A stretch of DNA of 64,000 nt, taken from the NCBI GenBank assembly GCA_022606425.2, contig JAHDVF020000494.1:124001-188000 (forward strand). Direction: 5' to 3'. Below the pieces are notes generated by a model. It made no database searches. It saw only the letters and a list, made by a program, of their open reading frames with translations, and was not told the DNA's origin. This stretch comes from Lepidostoma basale. Taxonomy: Eukaryota > Arthropoda > Insecta > Trichoptera > Lepidostomatidae. Shown piece after piece: positions 21,540 to 31,384 of the stretch (its first letter is position 1; every line of letters begins with the position of its first letter). The position numbers and the translations under genes are program-made.

Positions 21540-22320
21540 TAACTAACTAACTAACTAACCATCACGCCGTCTCCCAGAAGGGGTAGGCAGAAAGAATGGA
21601 CTGCCATACTTTTCTTTCCTGACATATTTCTCTCGCTTCCTCAACATTCATACATCGTGTCATGCACGCGCGTCGATTTCTCTGACTCCTCACATGGCCG
21701 ACATTCAATATTTTATTTATTTGATCGTGCCACGTTTTCCTCGGTCTTCCTCCTATTTCTGGTTCCATTTACATCATTAACATGTAATTTTTTTACCATT
21801 CTTTCTTCATTCATTCTTTCCATATGTCCAAACCATCTTAATGATCCTTTCATTATTTTGTTCATGACACCATCATTCGCACCGCATTCACTTCTTATAT
21901 TTTCATTCGACACTCTATCATACACAGAGTATCTAAACATTCGTCTAAGAGATCTCATTTCTACTGCATTTATTCTACTTTCATCCTTCTTTTGCAAGTT
22001 CCATGCTTCGCTTCCATACATAAGGGTCGGTAGAAGAACACCATTGTGCACTGCCATTCTAGCTTTTTTGGATAGGTTTTTGTTTGCGATGACAACTTTA
22101 AGTGCACCATTAACTTGTTGCCTGCCCCAACCTTTCTTTCAATATCCCTCTCCGCCCATCTCTTGTAAACATACTACCTAAATACACGAACCCAACTACT
22201 TGCTCTAATTTTTCACCATTCATGCTAATGTTGCAGACTATCATGGTTTCTTCCTTTTCAAAAATCATTACCTGGACTTATTAACATTCATCATCAGATC
22301 ATTTCGCATGCATACATCAT
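21540..22320 (-). mobile_element. LINE-T, long 3' copy
   Basis: It starts with the complement of the TTAG tail and the coding end (GETA reads WETA here). Two overlapping open stretches carry AVHNGVLLPTLMYGSEAWN, SLRRMF, WFGHMER and NRRACMTRCMN; a frameshift near 21750 separates them. It extends to the connection region near 22320. Confidence 0.9.
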
Positions 22321-22454
22321 AAATATGATTGTTGTGTTTTTTTAATGACATGCATGAATCAAGGTTCTCACCAATACGATTGATTGATTGTTGTGTTTTA
22401 ATATGTTCAATTATGATAAAGTTAAAATTTAATGTTTTTTAAACATACTTTTTG

Positions 22455-22515
22455 AAATTGCCGCATTCTAATAGCCAAAGAGCCGCCTTTGGCTCGCGAG
22501 CCCCTGTTATCCAAC
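22455..22515 (-). mobile_element. hAT-like end fragment
   Basis: AGCCAAAGAGCCGCCTTTGG and CTCGCGAGCC resemble the sub-terminal repeat of hAT elements. The expected terminal bases are absent. With 20010 it could be the remains of one element split by later insertions. Confidence 0.4.
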
Positions 22516-22519
22516 CTCT

Positions 22520-23017
22520 ACCCTTGCTGAAAAGCATAAAACTATGTTAATGTTGAATCTTTGACCCGCGCCCATTTATCTTTGATCGAAAATAAAATAC
22601 ATAATCCATTTCCCCGTGTCATTTTTTTGCACGAAATCGAAATTCGATACACTGGAAAAGAAAATGGTCCATGATACTCGGATAAATATGAATCTCCGCC
22701 ATTTTGCATATCTGTTTTTCTCTTTTGTTGCGTTTCTTTCTAACTCGAAGAAAAATATAACTCCATTTGAATCGTTATACGAGTATCTATGAATTTGCTT
22801 TGATAAAATGGAGAATAACATTTTGGAGTGGTTAGAAATAGAATATCAAAATTTCATCATTGCGCAGTTTGCTTTGTGTTGAATCAATATATGTTGTATA
22901 TGCTCCCATGTTATGTTAATAAATACACAAAATTCTTATAATGCTTTATGCGAGTATATCAAATATTATTTGTATTAGATTGATATGCTGATTGAAGTTT
23001 GCAAGAAGTTTAGCTTA
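22520..23017. other. Unique sequence
   Basis: 22540-22800 has little similarity to other parts of the window and no convincing gene. It is possible host DNA. Confidence 0.4.
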
Positions 23018-23019
23018 TA

Positions 23020-23263
23020 GGGTAAGGTAAGGTAATTTGGCAGTATATGTTTTAACATGACTCGCACATCAATGTTTTGTACTAGCGGAGGCGCGTGTGA
23101 TAACTGTGTTTTGAAGTTTATTCGTCTAATTCTAGATATTTTGTCATCTATTGGTGAGTTTTCGAAGCTTACATAGCGATAAGTTATTCAGTACGATTGT
23201 GTTTCAGAAAGTACTGCCAAATTATTGTAGGTACATATACTGCCAAATTACCTTTACTTACCC
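23020..23263. mobile_element. MITE with TA target duplication
   Basis: GGGTAAGGTAAGGTAATTTG at 23020 and the complement of GGGTAAGTAAAGGTAATTTG at 23263 are 31-bp inverted ends with about two mismatches. TA flanks both (23018-23019, 23264-23265). The 244-bp interior has no coding capacity. The size and TA site fit a Tc1/mariner-type MITE. Confidence 0.8.
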
Positions 23264-23327
23264 TATTGTTCAATAATCATTTTAAAATATGTAAGCAATG
23301 TTCATATTATAACTTTGTAAACAACAC

Positions 23328-23850
23328 TAACTAACTAATTAACTAACTAATCATCACGCCGTCTTCCCGAAGGAGTAGACAGAAATAATGGACTGCCACA
23401 CTTTTCTTTCCTTACGTTTTTCTCTCGCTTCCTCAACATTCATACATCGTGTCATGCACGCGCGTCGATTGCTCTGACTCCTCACATGACCGACATTCAA
23501 TATTTGATTTATTTGATCGTGCCACGTTTTCCTCGGTCTTCCTCTATTTCCGGTTCCATTTACATCGTTAACATATAATTTTTTTACCTTTCTTTCTTCA
23601 TTCATTCTTTCCATGTGTCCAAACCATCTTAGTGATCCTTTCATTATTTTGTTCATAACACCATCATTCACACCGCATTCACTTCTTCTTCTTATATTTT
23701 TAATCGACACTCTATCATACACAGAGTATCCACACATTCGTCTAAGAGATCTCATTTCTACTGCATTTATTCTACTTTCATCCTTCTTTTGCCAGTTCCA
23801 TGTTTCGCTTCCATACATAAGAGTCGGTAGAAGAACACCATTGTTTAGTT
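23328..23850 (-). mobile_element. LINE-T 3' copy with long open frame
   Basis: A 154-codon open frame (23818 to 23354) carries MYGSETWNWQKKDESRINA, SLRRMCGYSVYD, WFGHMERMNEERK, the KTWHDQIN block, RRACMTRCMNVEEAREKRKE and ends in GKTA, stop. It is among the best preserved LINE-T ends. It interrupts a palindrome N arm. Confidence 0.9.
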
Positions 23851-24030
23851 TAACTTATATTGTTCAATAATAAAAATATGTGAACAATGTTTATAACTTT
23901 ATAAACAACGCTAACTTTATTAAAAAATAAAATTAAAATACAAGCATGTTTCGGACACACAAGCCCATCGTCAGTGTTTTGTGAAGATGAAAAAACACTG
24001 ATGAAGAGCTCCTGTGTCTTGTTTTTTTTT
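23851..24030. repeat. Palindrome family N
   Basis: GTTTATAACTTTATAAACAA and the following arm recur at 23290-23325 and 24540-24570. Two oppositely oriented hammerhead-like cores face each other: minus at 23940-23977 and a decayed plus one at 23996 (CTGATGA, then no GAAAC). Confidence 0.55.
23940..23977 (-). ncRNA. Hammerhead-like core, palindrome N
   Basis: Minus-strand order: ACA (stem I), CTGACGA (23974 to 23968), extra T, GGGC pairing GTCC around TTGTGT, GAAA (23952 to 23949), CATG, then CT, and TGT completing stem I. U16.1 is C, the only core substitution that I see. Confidence 0.5.
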
Positions 24031-24154
24031 TCTTAAATAATGTTAGTGTTTCTTCTATGTTCGCCATACTTTGTGTTGTAGATGTATTATTTGTCTTTTT
24101 CTTTTTTATTTACTTTTTATACATAACACTAACTTAAAAAAAATTAAAAATACA

Positions 24155-24195
24155 TATCAGACATGTTTCGGATAACCGGTCCTTCTTCAGTGATA
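24155..24195 (-). ncRNA. Type I hammerhead ribozyme candidate
   Basis: Minus strand: TATCA (24195 to 24191), CTGAAGA (24190 to 24184), extra A, GGAC and ATCC around CGGTT, GAAA (24169 to 24166), C, AT, G, then U16.1 and C17 (24161, 24160), and TGATA (24159 to 24155) completing a 5-bp stem I. All catalytic core bases are present. Stem II has one mismatch. Departures from the canonical fold are the extra A after A9 and a stem III of two pairs. Confidence 0.6.
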
Positions 24196-24202
24196 CATAT
24201 TA

Positions 24203-24330
24203 TAACTAACTAACTAACCATCACGCCGTCTCCCCGAAAGGGTAGGCAGAAAGAATGGACTGTCACACTTTTACTGATGCGGCACTCCATCCTTCTCTTT
24301 TCGCCCCGCGGGAGACGCGGTGTGATGGGT
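24203..24330 (-). mobile_element. SINE S1, 5'-truncated
   Basis: It begins with the complement of the TTAG tail and the shared LINE-T end, then the S1 body (GCGGCACTCCATCCTTCTC, CGGGAGACGCGGTGTGATGG). It stops before the B box. Confidence 0.85.
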
Positions 24331-24411
24331 TTAATATGATTGGTATAAATATACATATTTAAAATATTATAAAATCTGATCATGTTTGTAAACAATTATC
24401 TTTTTAATATG

Positions 24412-24452
24412 TATCACTGAAGAAGGACCGGTTGTCCGAAACATGTCTGATA
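24412..24452 (+). ncRNA. Type I hammerhead ribozyme candidate, best copy
   Basis: TATCA (24412-24416), CTGAAGA (24417-24423), extra A, GGAC/GTCC (24425-24428, 24434-24437) with loop CGGTT, GAAA (24438-24441), then C-AT-G as a two-base-pair stem III with the A15.1-U16.1 pair, GTC cleavage triplet (24445-24447), and TGATA (24448-24452). Every conserved hammerhead base is in place, stem II is perfect, and stem I is perfect over 5 bp. The predicted cut is after 24447. The single unpaired A before stem II is atypical. Confidence 0.65.
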
Positions 24453-24609
24453 GGTAATTTTGATTTTTTTAAAGTTAGTGTACATACAAAGTCGAGTACG
24501 AGTATATAAAAAAGAAAAAGACAAATAAAGTTAGTGTTGTTTACAAAGTTATTAACATTGTTCAATGAATCCGCATCACAAAGTTGAATATAGAATAAAT
24601 TAAAATGTG

Positions 24610-24650
24610 TTTTATTGCCGACCGGTTTCGATATCATACGTATCTTCTAT
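24610..24650 (-). repeat. Hammerhead-like remnant, palindrome H type
   Basis: The minus strand reads TAGAAGA, T, a weak hairpin ending ATATC, GAAA, CCGG and TC. Both C3 and U4 are changed. Confidence 0.35.
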
Positions 24651-24720
24651 ATTGAAGTAAATATTGGGATTATATAATTAATTTAAGGAATCATCGTGAA
24701 GTTATATACTTTTCTTTATT

Positions 24721-25065
24721 AGAACCTTCTTCTTTGATGGTCTTACAACCCATATCGAGCTTTGGCGTTCATTAATCTTCGCCTCCAATTCCTATCGTCT
24801 GTTACGTCCCTCTAACTTGACATTCGCAGCAATTTCGCTGCATCTCTCCCAATTTTATATTCTCATCGTAGCCTTGGTCATCCAATCTGTCATCTGTCAC
24901 CTGGGTGCCAGAAGACCGATTGGATGACTCTAGCATCCTTTTTGGGGTTCGCAATGACGGCATCTTATGTTCGTGAGCAGCCCATCTAAGTCTGTTCAGT
25001 CTCACGTGTATGGAGAATCTGGGAGCTTTGTAAATATTGTACAGCTTTCTATCGTGCCCCAATCT
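24721..25065 (-). mobile_element. LINE 3' fragment
   Basis: The minus-strand frame carries GHDRKLYNIYKAPRFS, VRLNRLRWAAHEHKM and RTPKRML, a LINE C-terminal arrangement with RLRW in the position of the usual WIGH. The lineage differs from LINE-T. Confidence 0.65.
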
Positions 25066-25201
25066 CCAGGTTTTACCGAATATTAGAACCTTCCGAGAGT
25101 AAAATAAATCAGTGCTGAAAATTAAATAATAAATAAATAAAAAATATTCGTTGTCAAAAATAGGCCCTTAATGATTTTTCAAATTGGAATTTATTTATAT
25201 A

Positions 25202-25598
25202 GGGTGTTTATTTTAGAGGTTTGGTTTTTAAACTGGCAACATTGTTTCCACAGACTGGTAATTTGACAATTGAGATGTGATTTTTAGTCGGTACGTTTTG
25301 CCATTTCACTCAATTGCTCAATAAAGGTGTCGAAAATTGGACTTCACGATTGCGCTTCATTTGAGCTAGCCGTGGCGCTTATTTGCCCAAAATCATATTT
25401 AAACAATAATGGAATAAAATTATCTATTAAATAAAGTCAATATCATAGACATTAACATTATTTTAATGTGTTTTTATTTTATTTTGAATTTGTATACCTC
25501 TAAAAACCACTTTTATATAACAATGTGTCAACTGTGAAATTGACAGTCTGTAGAAACAATGTTGCCAGTTTAAAAACCATACCTCTAAAAAAACACCC
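25202..25598 (+). mobile_element. TA-flanked DNA transposon, deleted internally
   Basis: Inverted ends of more than 50 bp (GGGTGTTTATTTTAGAGGTT at left; complement of GGGTGTTTTTTTAGAGGTAT at right), with TA duplications at 25200-25201 and 25599-25600. Inside, VENWTSRLRFI, stop, ASRGAYLPKI, IFKQ, stop is the same transposase C-terminal remnant as at 18451, with a premature stop. It is a 397-bp deletion derivative. Confidence 0.8.
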
Positions 25599-25886
25599 TA
25601 TTTTTGTACTATATTATTTCTTAATGAATTGATTCTAAATACCATAAATATTTTCACTTTGGAATCTGGAGTTCTAATGGACAATCTAATTAGTAGAAAT
25701 GGGTGGTGTCTAATTGCCGAATGGGTAGTTACAGAACGGAGCTTTATTGGATGGGTTGTCATTAAGGACGAAGTAGCTGGTTCAAATTTGTGTGTCAAAA
25801 TTGAAAATGTCTGACGGGTCTATTTAACACACGTGTTAAACACTCTGTTAAAACGCCCTTTCCAAATACGATTTATTTTAAATGTA

Positions 25887-25994
25887 ATAGCAATGAGATC
25901 TTTTAGACGAATGTGCGGTATAATGAAGTGTTAAATGCAAATATTAGAAGTGAATGCAGTGCGACTGAAAGTGTTATAAAAATAATATAAGAGT
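25887..25994 (+). mobile_element. LINE-T fragment interrupted by palindrome D
   Basis: AATGAGATCTTTTAGACGAA and GTGAATGCAGTGCGACTGAA match LINE-T. The match breaks at 25994 and resumes at 26717-26765 after the foldback insertion. Confidence 0.75.
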
Positions 25995-26100
25995 TAATGA
26001 ACCCTAAGGCATTATGGAATGTGGAATTCCATAGTAATATACTTAGGAATTCAAAAATAACTTTGTTTAATCCACTAATTATTAAAAAAATATTAAAAAA

Positions 26101-26139
26101 ACACGACATGTTTCGGAGGACACCCCCATTTTCAGGTGT
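26101..26139 (-). ncRNA. Hammerhead-like core, palindrome D left arm
   Basis: Minus strand: ACAC, CTGAAAA (26135 to 26129), extra T, GGGGG pairing CCTCC with one G-U around TGT, GAAA (26114 to 26111), CATG, TC, GTGT completing stem I. The only core defect is G8 changed to A. Confidence 0.55.
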
Positions 26140-26620
26140 AAAAATATAATAAAAACTAAACAAAGAAAGACAAATACAAAAACGCATTTAAAATTCGATA
26201 CAATAATTCAAATTTAAAAATTAACCTGGGCTATTTGTTATAAGTACTAATTAATATATTCGTATTATTTTTTGTCAGTAAGAACTAATAAATTATAATA
26301 ATACATGATGATAATAAAAAAAATATATAAAAATTGTAATTTAGAAAAAACATACATTTGAAAAGACATAATTTATATGAAATGAATAAAATGATTAATT
26401 TGCATTTGATTGGGATTGGGAATGTCATTAATTCGTTAATTAATTCACCATGTATTATTATTATTATTTAATATTATTCATTAGTTCTTACTGTTAAAAA
26501 AATTAATAGTTTGTACTTATAACAAATAGCTCAGGTTAATTTTTAAATTTGAATTATTGTATCGAATTTTAAATGCGTTATTATATTAGTCTTTCTTTGT
26601 TTAGTTTTCATTATATTTTT

Positions 26621-26658
26621 AGACCTGAAGATGGAGGTATACTCCGAAATTGTCGTGT
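26621..26658 (+). ncRNA. Hammerhead-like core, palindrome D right arm
   Basis: CTGAAGA (26625-26631) is intact, then T, GGAG pairing CTCC around GTATA, GAAA (26646-26649) and a shortened stem III ending GTC (26652-26654). One base is missing in the stem III loop and stem I has a mismatch. Confidence 0.5.
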
Positions 26659-26765
26659 TTTTTTAAATATTTATTTTAATAATTAGTGGATTAAACAAAA
26701 TTATTTTTCATTTCCTAAATAATATAAGAGTCTTTAAGATATTTCTTTAAGAGAGGTACAGTTAC

Positions 26766-27703
26766 TCATTGTCCCGATGCGCCATTGATTATCTTGTCTC
26801 ACGGGTTCACGAATTTTTCGTAATATTTTTATTAAGTTTATACAAGTCTGCCTAGTAAACTCAAATATAATTGTTATGGAAAAATCGTTTTATTTTAGAT
26901 ACATACGTTTTGAAGATTTTTCGAGTGCCGAATATATAACACTTATTTTACTACGAAATAAAATATGAAACAATATATAAACGTAGTAACTAAATCACGT
27001 GTAATTTATGTGCCACGATTCGTACGTGATCTTTCCCTGAAGCTGGGATGACAGGCCAAGAATTTATTATCTTTTTATTTCACTTTTGAGTTATACTGCG
27101 TCATGATTTGTGGCCTATATAAATAGCAGTTCCGGATCCCCGGTTAATCCTTCTAATATCTTTTGAGATCCTCTATCATCCACGGTAATATGGTTAACCC
27201 ACATTTTTTACCATGATAAATCCACCGTTTTTGACAGTGGCGGCCTGTTAAAATAATTGATTTATTTAACTGTTAGAATGTTTAATTTTAATAAGATTTT
27301 TGTTAAATTAATAATTTAAACGTACAGCGGTGTTTCGTTTGTGAAAACTTTACAAAAATAACTTTAAAACTTGTCTGCAGAAAACTGTGTTCAGAATTGT
27401 TAATCAATAAAAACTCTAATATTTCTCTAATATAATAATATACGTTTTCATTCCTATTTATCAGTTTCATAGTCTTAAATTCTTAATTTCCTTTATATTT
27501 TATTCACAGATGTCATTCTTCAATGTAAAAACGTCTAACGCACCGTCTTAAATTTATCAGAAATAAAACCTTTATAGAATATGTCTTATTTGTTATATTT
27601 ATTTCTTTGTAGTTATTAATTAAATAATTAGCAAGTCCTCGTGTATTTCGTTATTTTTTATTAATTGTGTTTTTATATTCGTATTTAAAAAATCAAATAT
27701 TCA
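26766..27703. other. No recognised gene
   Basis: 26990-27240 is unique and less AT-rich; the remainder is AT-rich without recognised repeats. Confidence 0.4.
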
Positions 27704-28062
27704 AAATCTGTTGGCCCCAAACAGTGTCAAATGCCGTTCTCTGGACCATGGCAGGCGAAAAGCCAATTAGAGAACAAGTCGCTAGACGCAAATGGCAGTG
27801 GATCGGTCACACTCTGAGACGGAACCCAGCCTGCATCGCTTAGGGTGCACTAGACTGGTCCCCTATGGGGGGAAAGAGAAAGCGAGGCAGACCTAGAGCC
27901 ACCTGGAGAAGAACCCTGCAGGACGAGGTTAAGGCAGCAGGCCTCACTTGGGATGATGTTAGGCATCAGGCATGCGATAGAGTCGGGTGGAGAAGATTCC
28001 TTGAGGCCCTATGCACCACGGAGGTGTGACAGGACAAAAAGAAGAGAAGAAGAAGAAGATTA
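27704..28062 (+). mobile_element. LINE 3' end, GAA-tailed
   Basis: The plus strand encodes RRKWQWIGHTLRRNPACIA, stop, then GGKRKRGRPRATWRRTL, VKAAGLTWDDVRHQACDRVG and WRRFLEALC before AGAAGAAGAAGAAG. This is a standard LINE C-terminus of a lineage distinct from LINE-T, with one in-frame stop. Confidence 0.85.
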
Positions 28063-28520
28063 AAAAATTACAAATTAAATTTTTGTAATATATTAATCTC
28101 GTTTTGCAATCCCCATTTAGGGGGATTGCAAAAACGTGACGAGACTTCACTGCGAAACTCGTGTTATGTAGATTGTTTGATAAATGCTTTCTGTTAACGC
28201 TTGTCTTGATCTCTTCGTATGATGTCTTTATAAGCCCCCGGGGCCTGGCGCCTCCGTTCTAGTCCCAGCCCCGGTACGGAACATTCGGTTGCCTTTCCGA
28301 GTGACCTGTCTCCCACGGGAACATCCCTACAAGGGGCTATTCTTCATTACTGAAACTACGCTATTTCAGCTGGTACATGGGTGTATTACATCATTGGAGT
28401 TATTATTTAATTATCCTATTTTGTTCTAGCTTAGGGTTACTTCTGGAATAACGAGTTCTAACGAAATGCGGTGTGATTTTAATACTTATTATAAAAGTAC
28501 AATTTTTTTCAAACGTTATA
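28063..28520. other. No recognised gene; GC-rich patch
   Basis: 28215-28340 is GC-rich (CCCCCGGGGCC) and unique in the window. Confidence 0.35.
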
Positions 28521-29809
28521 TTAGGTCCTTACATATGAAATTGGCGTTTTGTATGGGAGGAACATTAAGTTGATTTTTTAAAAATATAATATATTTATTT
28601 AATCAAAGTATGTACCATTGCTATCTATGCACTTTTGCCATCTCATAGGTAGTTCATCGATCCCTTTACTAAAAAAAAACATTCGGACGGGAATCAATAA
28701 AATTATTGAAGTCGGTTTGGACTGCCCCATCGGAGTTGAATTTTTTCCCTTGCAAAAAGTTATCCAAATTTCGAAAAAAATAGTAATCTGTTAGGGCAAG
28801 GCCCGGAGAGTACGGTGGATGTCTTAGACATTCCAATTGAAGCTCTTCTAATTTGGTAGCCGTCTGTTGTGCAGTATGTGGTCCAGCGTTATCGTGAAGC
28901 AGCAGTGGCCTAGAGCGATTAACCAGCCTCGGTTGTTTAGCAGCTAGCTTTTCCATCATGGTTTGCAGTTGCTGACAAAAGACATCTGCCGTAATCGTCT
29001 GGCCAGATTTAAGAAAGCTCTAGTGAACGACACCAGCACTAGTCCACCAAACGCTCACAAGTAACTTTTTTGGAGTCAATTTTCGCTTGGGGCATGGTTT
29101 GGCTGGTTCGGCAGGGTTCAGCCATTGCGATGAGCGCTTCCGATTATCATACAGGATCCACTTTTCATCACAGGTAATGATTCGATTCAAAATCCCTTTA
29201 TTATTGTGCCGGTTGAGTAATGCAACGCAGCAGTCAACGCGCGTTTGTTGATTTGCTTCACTCAATTCGTGAGGTACCCACCTTTCAAGCTTTTTCACCT
29301 TCCCAATTTGCTTCAAGTGGATTAAAACAGTTTTATCACTAACACCGCAGCCTGCAGCTAACTCGGACGTGGTTTGCGATGGATCCGCTTCCACAATAGC
29401 CTTCAATTCTTCATTATCAACTTTGGTCTCCGGCCGTCCACGGGGCTTGTTCTGCAGGTCGAAATTTCCAGAACGAAAACGTTGGAACCAAAAACGCACT
29501 GTGTTTTCTTTTGCGGCACCGTCGCCATAAACATCATTAATCCTTCGAGCCGTTTCTGCAGCACTGGTGCCACGGTGGAACTCGTACTCGTAAGTAACGC
29601 GATATTTCAAGTTTTCCAATTTTGTAAACTGAGTGACGCAAAGAAAAAAAACAATTGAGGAAAAAACAAATGAATTATAATTTTCGAAACACAAATACTT
29701 GAGTAAATAGCTGTATAAATTTGAATTTGGAATTCCTAACCAAAGAGAAGATATTTGAGATCAAAGTTGCCAGTACGGCAAAACGCCAATTTCATATGTA
29801 AGGACCTAA
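28521..29809 (-). mobile_element. mariner element 2, near full length
   Basis: It has the same 31-bp inverted repeats as element 1, with TA duplications at 28519-28520 and 29810-29811. At 1289 bp it is the normal size for a mariner. It lies ~15 kb from its deleted relative, in the same orientation. Confidence 0.95.
28640..29694 (-). pseudogene. mariner transposase, nonsense and frameshift mutated
   Basis: One frame covers the DNA-binding region (HRGTSAAETARRI), WVPHEL, the first aspartate block TCDEKW and, after an in-frame TAG at 29020-29022, HDNAGPHTA and TDYYFF. YSPDLAP has become YSPGLAL. The usual start ATG before ENLKYRV is lost to a one-base insertion, and an extra A in a run at 28671-28679 shifts the frame near the C-terminus. 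Confidence 0.9.
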
Positions 29810-29904
29810 TATATAAATAGTAAGCTTTAATAAAATTTAAAATCCATTGTATTGAATATGAATCTTCTTGTATAACCTGTAATACCAATATTTAAATTCA
29901 GTAA

Positions 29905-30212
29905 ATTTACTTCCACACTTTTGTTTGCTGACATATTTATCTCGCTTCCTCAAAATTCAAACATCGTGTCATGCACGCGCGTTGATTTTTCTCCTCACGT
30001 GTCACGTTTTCCTCAGTCTTTCTCTATTTCTAGTTCCATTTACATTGATAACTGTCTATATATTCTTTTTACCATTCATTTTTTTCCGTGTGTCCAAACC
30101 ATCTTAATGATCCTTTCATTGTTTTGTTCATAACACCATCATTCGCACCGCTTTCACTTCTTATATTTTCTTTCGACACTCCTATCATACACAGAGTATC
30201 CACATATTCATT
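29905..30212 (-). mobile_element. LINE-T fragment without tail
   Basis: GTCATGCACGCGCGTTGATT and the blocks following it are the complement of the LINE-T C-terminus. Small deletions break the frame. Confidence 0.75.
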
Positions 30213-30790
30213 TTTATATTATAAATAGGCGTTGACAAAGGAGCTCTGTAACACATATTTATTCAAATACAAGAACTCTATACCATTACAAAAAAAGTAT
30301 ACGTTTTTAAAGGTTTTTTGTTCCCTGTTATATCTTACAATATAAATCAGAACGTTGTATACAACCTCTGTTTCGCGCACATTTCATCACAGTATTTCAT
30401 GATAAAATGTATTTTTTGGTATTCCTCTCCTAGGCGGAGAAATTCAAATTTCCTTAACGATTTTGTGACTCCTAATTCCGATAAACTTGTACTTCCTCAA
30501 AAGTTCTGCAAAACTCACCCCATAACTTGTGAAAACTTGTGCCAAATGACTGTTACTGTTACCTTTGAAAACGTTTTCCATTTCAAATGGAAAATCAACT
30601 TGTGAAAAACGCGAACTGATGTAGGAAATCTAATGGACCTTAAAGGCGGAATTGTTATTCTTCTTAAAATTGCATACAAAAGTATTTCTAATATCTATGT
30701 TGCTGAAATTTCTTGGAAGAAGTTCATTGCAATTAATCAAATACAAAAATGAAAATATACTTGGTATAAATATTGAACATTATTCATTCT
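30213..30790. other. No recognised feature
   Basis: No supported gene or repeat. Confidence 0.4.
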
Positions 30791-30794
30791 ACTT

Positions 30795-30860
30795 ACTTTT
30801 CTAGTTTTGGTCGGTTTTAGAAGCTCGCTGCCATCTACTGATCATCCAGACAGACGGTTG
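30795..30860 (-). repeat. Palindrome H half
   Basis: GAAGCTCGCTGCCATCTACT corresponds to 10150-10169. The hammerhead-like core is degraded (minus strand CAGTAGA and TAAAAC). Confidence 0.4.
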
Positions 30861-30887
30861 ACGACACTATTAATCTAGTATTTCGTT

Positions 30888-31165
30888 TATCTTCTTCTTT
30901 CTTGCTATAGACTTGTGATGTTATAAATTTTGTTCCTCCTGTGAAGTGGGTTCGAAGCTGTTCTTCCATCTCTTAGGAGGTCTTCCACGAGTACTAGTCT
31001 CGTGAGGCTGATTATGCAGTGCAATATAGGTGAATCTGGTGGTGTCTATTATTTATACATGATCGTGCCAGTTCTCCTTTGTTGTCGTTCTTCGTTCTTC
31101 GTCATGTACTTCATCATATAATAACCCCAGTGTCTTGCCTGCTATCATCCTCAGTATTTTTATCT
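30888..31165 (-). mobile_element. LINE 3' fragment, GAA-tailed
   Basis: CTTCTTCTTTCTTGC, GTTCCTCCTGTGAAGTGGGT, TTCTTCCATCTCTTAGGAGG and the downstream block parallel 10428-10690. Confidence 0.65.
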
Positions 31166-31384
31166 TTAAAGTCTTCAAAATTTGTTTGTAAGAACGGTGG
31201 TCAAACGGTCAAGAGACGGTGTCTGCTTGAGCGTTAACGCCATTTGTTGTTGGGCTTACGCATACTTTATAGATTCTCATCTTACGATAAATGGCCATGT
31301 CTTTATTTTTTCATTTTCGGATTTTTAGATCACGCTAGAGATTGCAGCTGTCTTGTTGATTTGTTTTATTCAACATTTTGTTTT

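Larger units (their letters stand above)
24048..24610. repeat. Palindrome family A, both arms, with S1 in the loop
   Basis: The left arm (GTTTCTTCTATGTTCGCCAT and on) and the right arm (to about 24600) are reverse complements through the hammerhead core. The loop between 24200 and 24405 holds a SINE S1. The outer right arm shares AAAAGACAAATAAA with 590 and 50890. Confidence 0.75.
25995..26716. mobile_element. Palindrome D foldback, 722 bp, 15-bp target duplication
   Basis: The sequence is inserted in LINE-T and flanked by AAATAATATAAGAGT (25980-25994 and 26717-26731). The arms pair over about 260 bp: 26046-26305 with 26480-26716. Each arm contains a hammerhead-like core. There is no open frame. 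A 15-bp duplication is more typical of retrotransposition than of TA-type DNA transposition. Confidence 0.8.

Noticed and set aside
21657..22181. 174-codon open frame on the plus strand
   Set aside because: Exactly antisense to LINE-T coding sequence.
20010..22515. A single hAT element spanning 2.5 kb
   Set aside because: The two hAT-like ends are partial, the terminal bases at the right are missing and no 8-bp duplication is found; kept only as two fragments.
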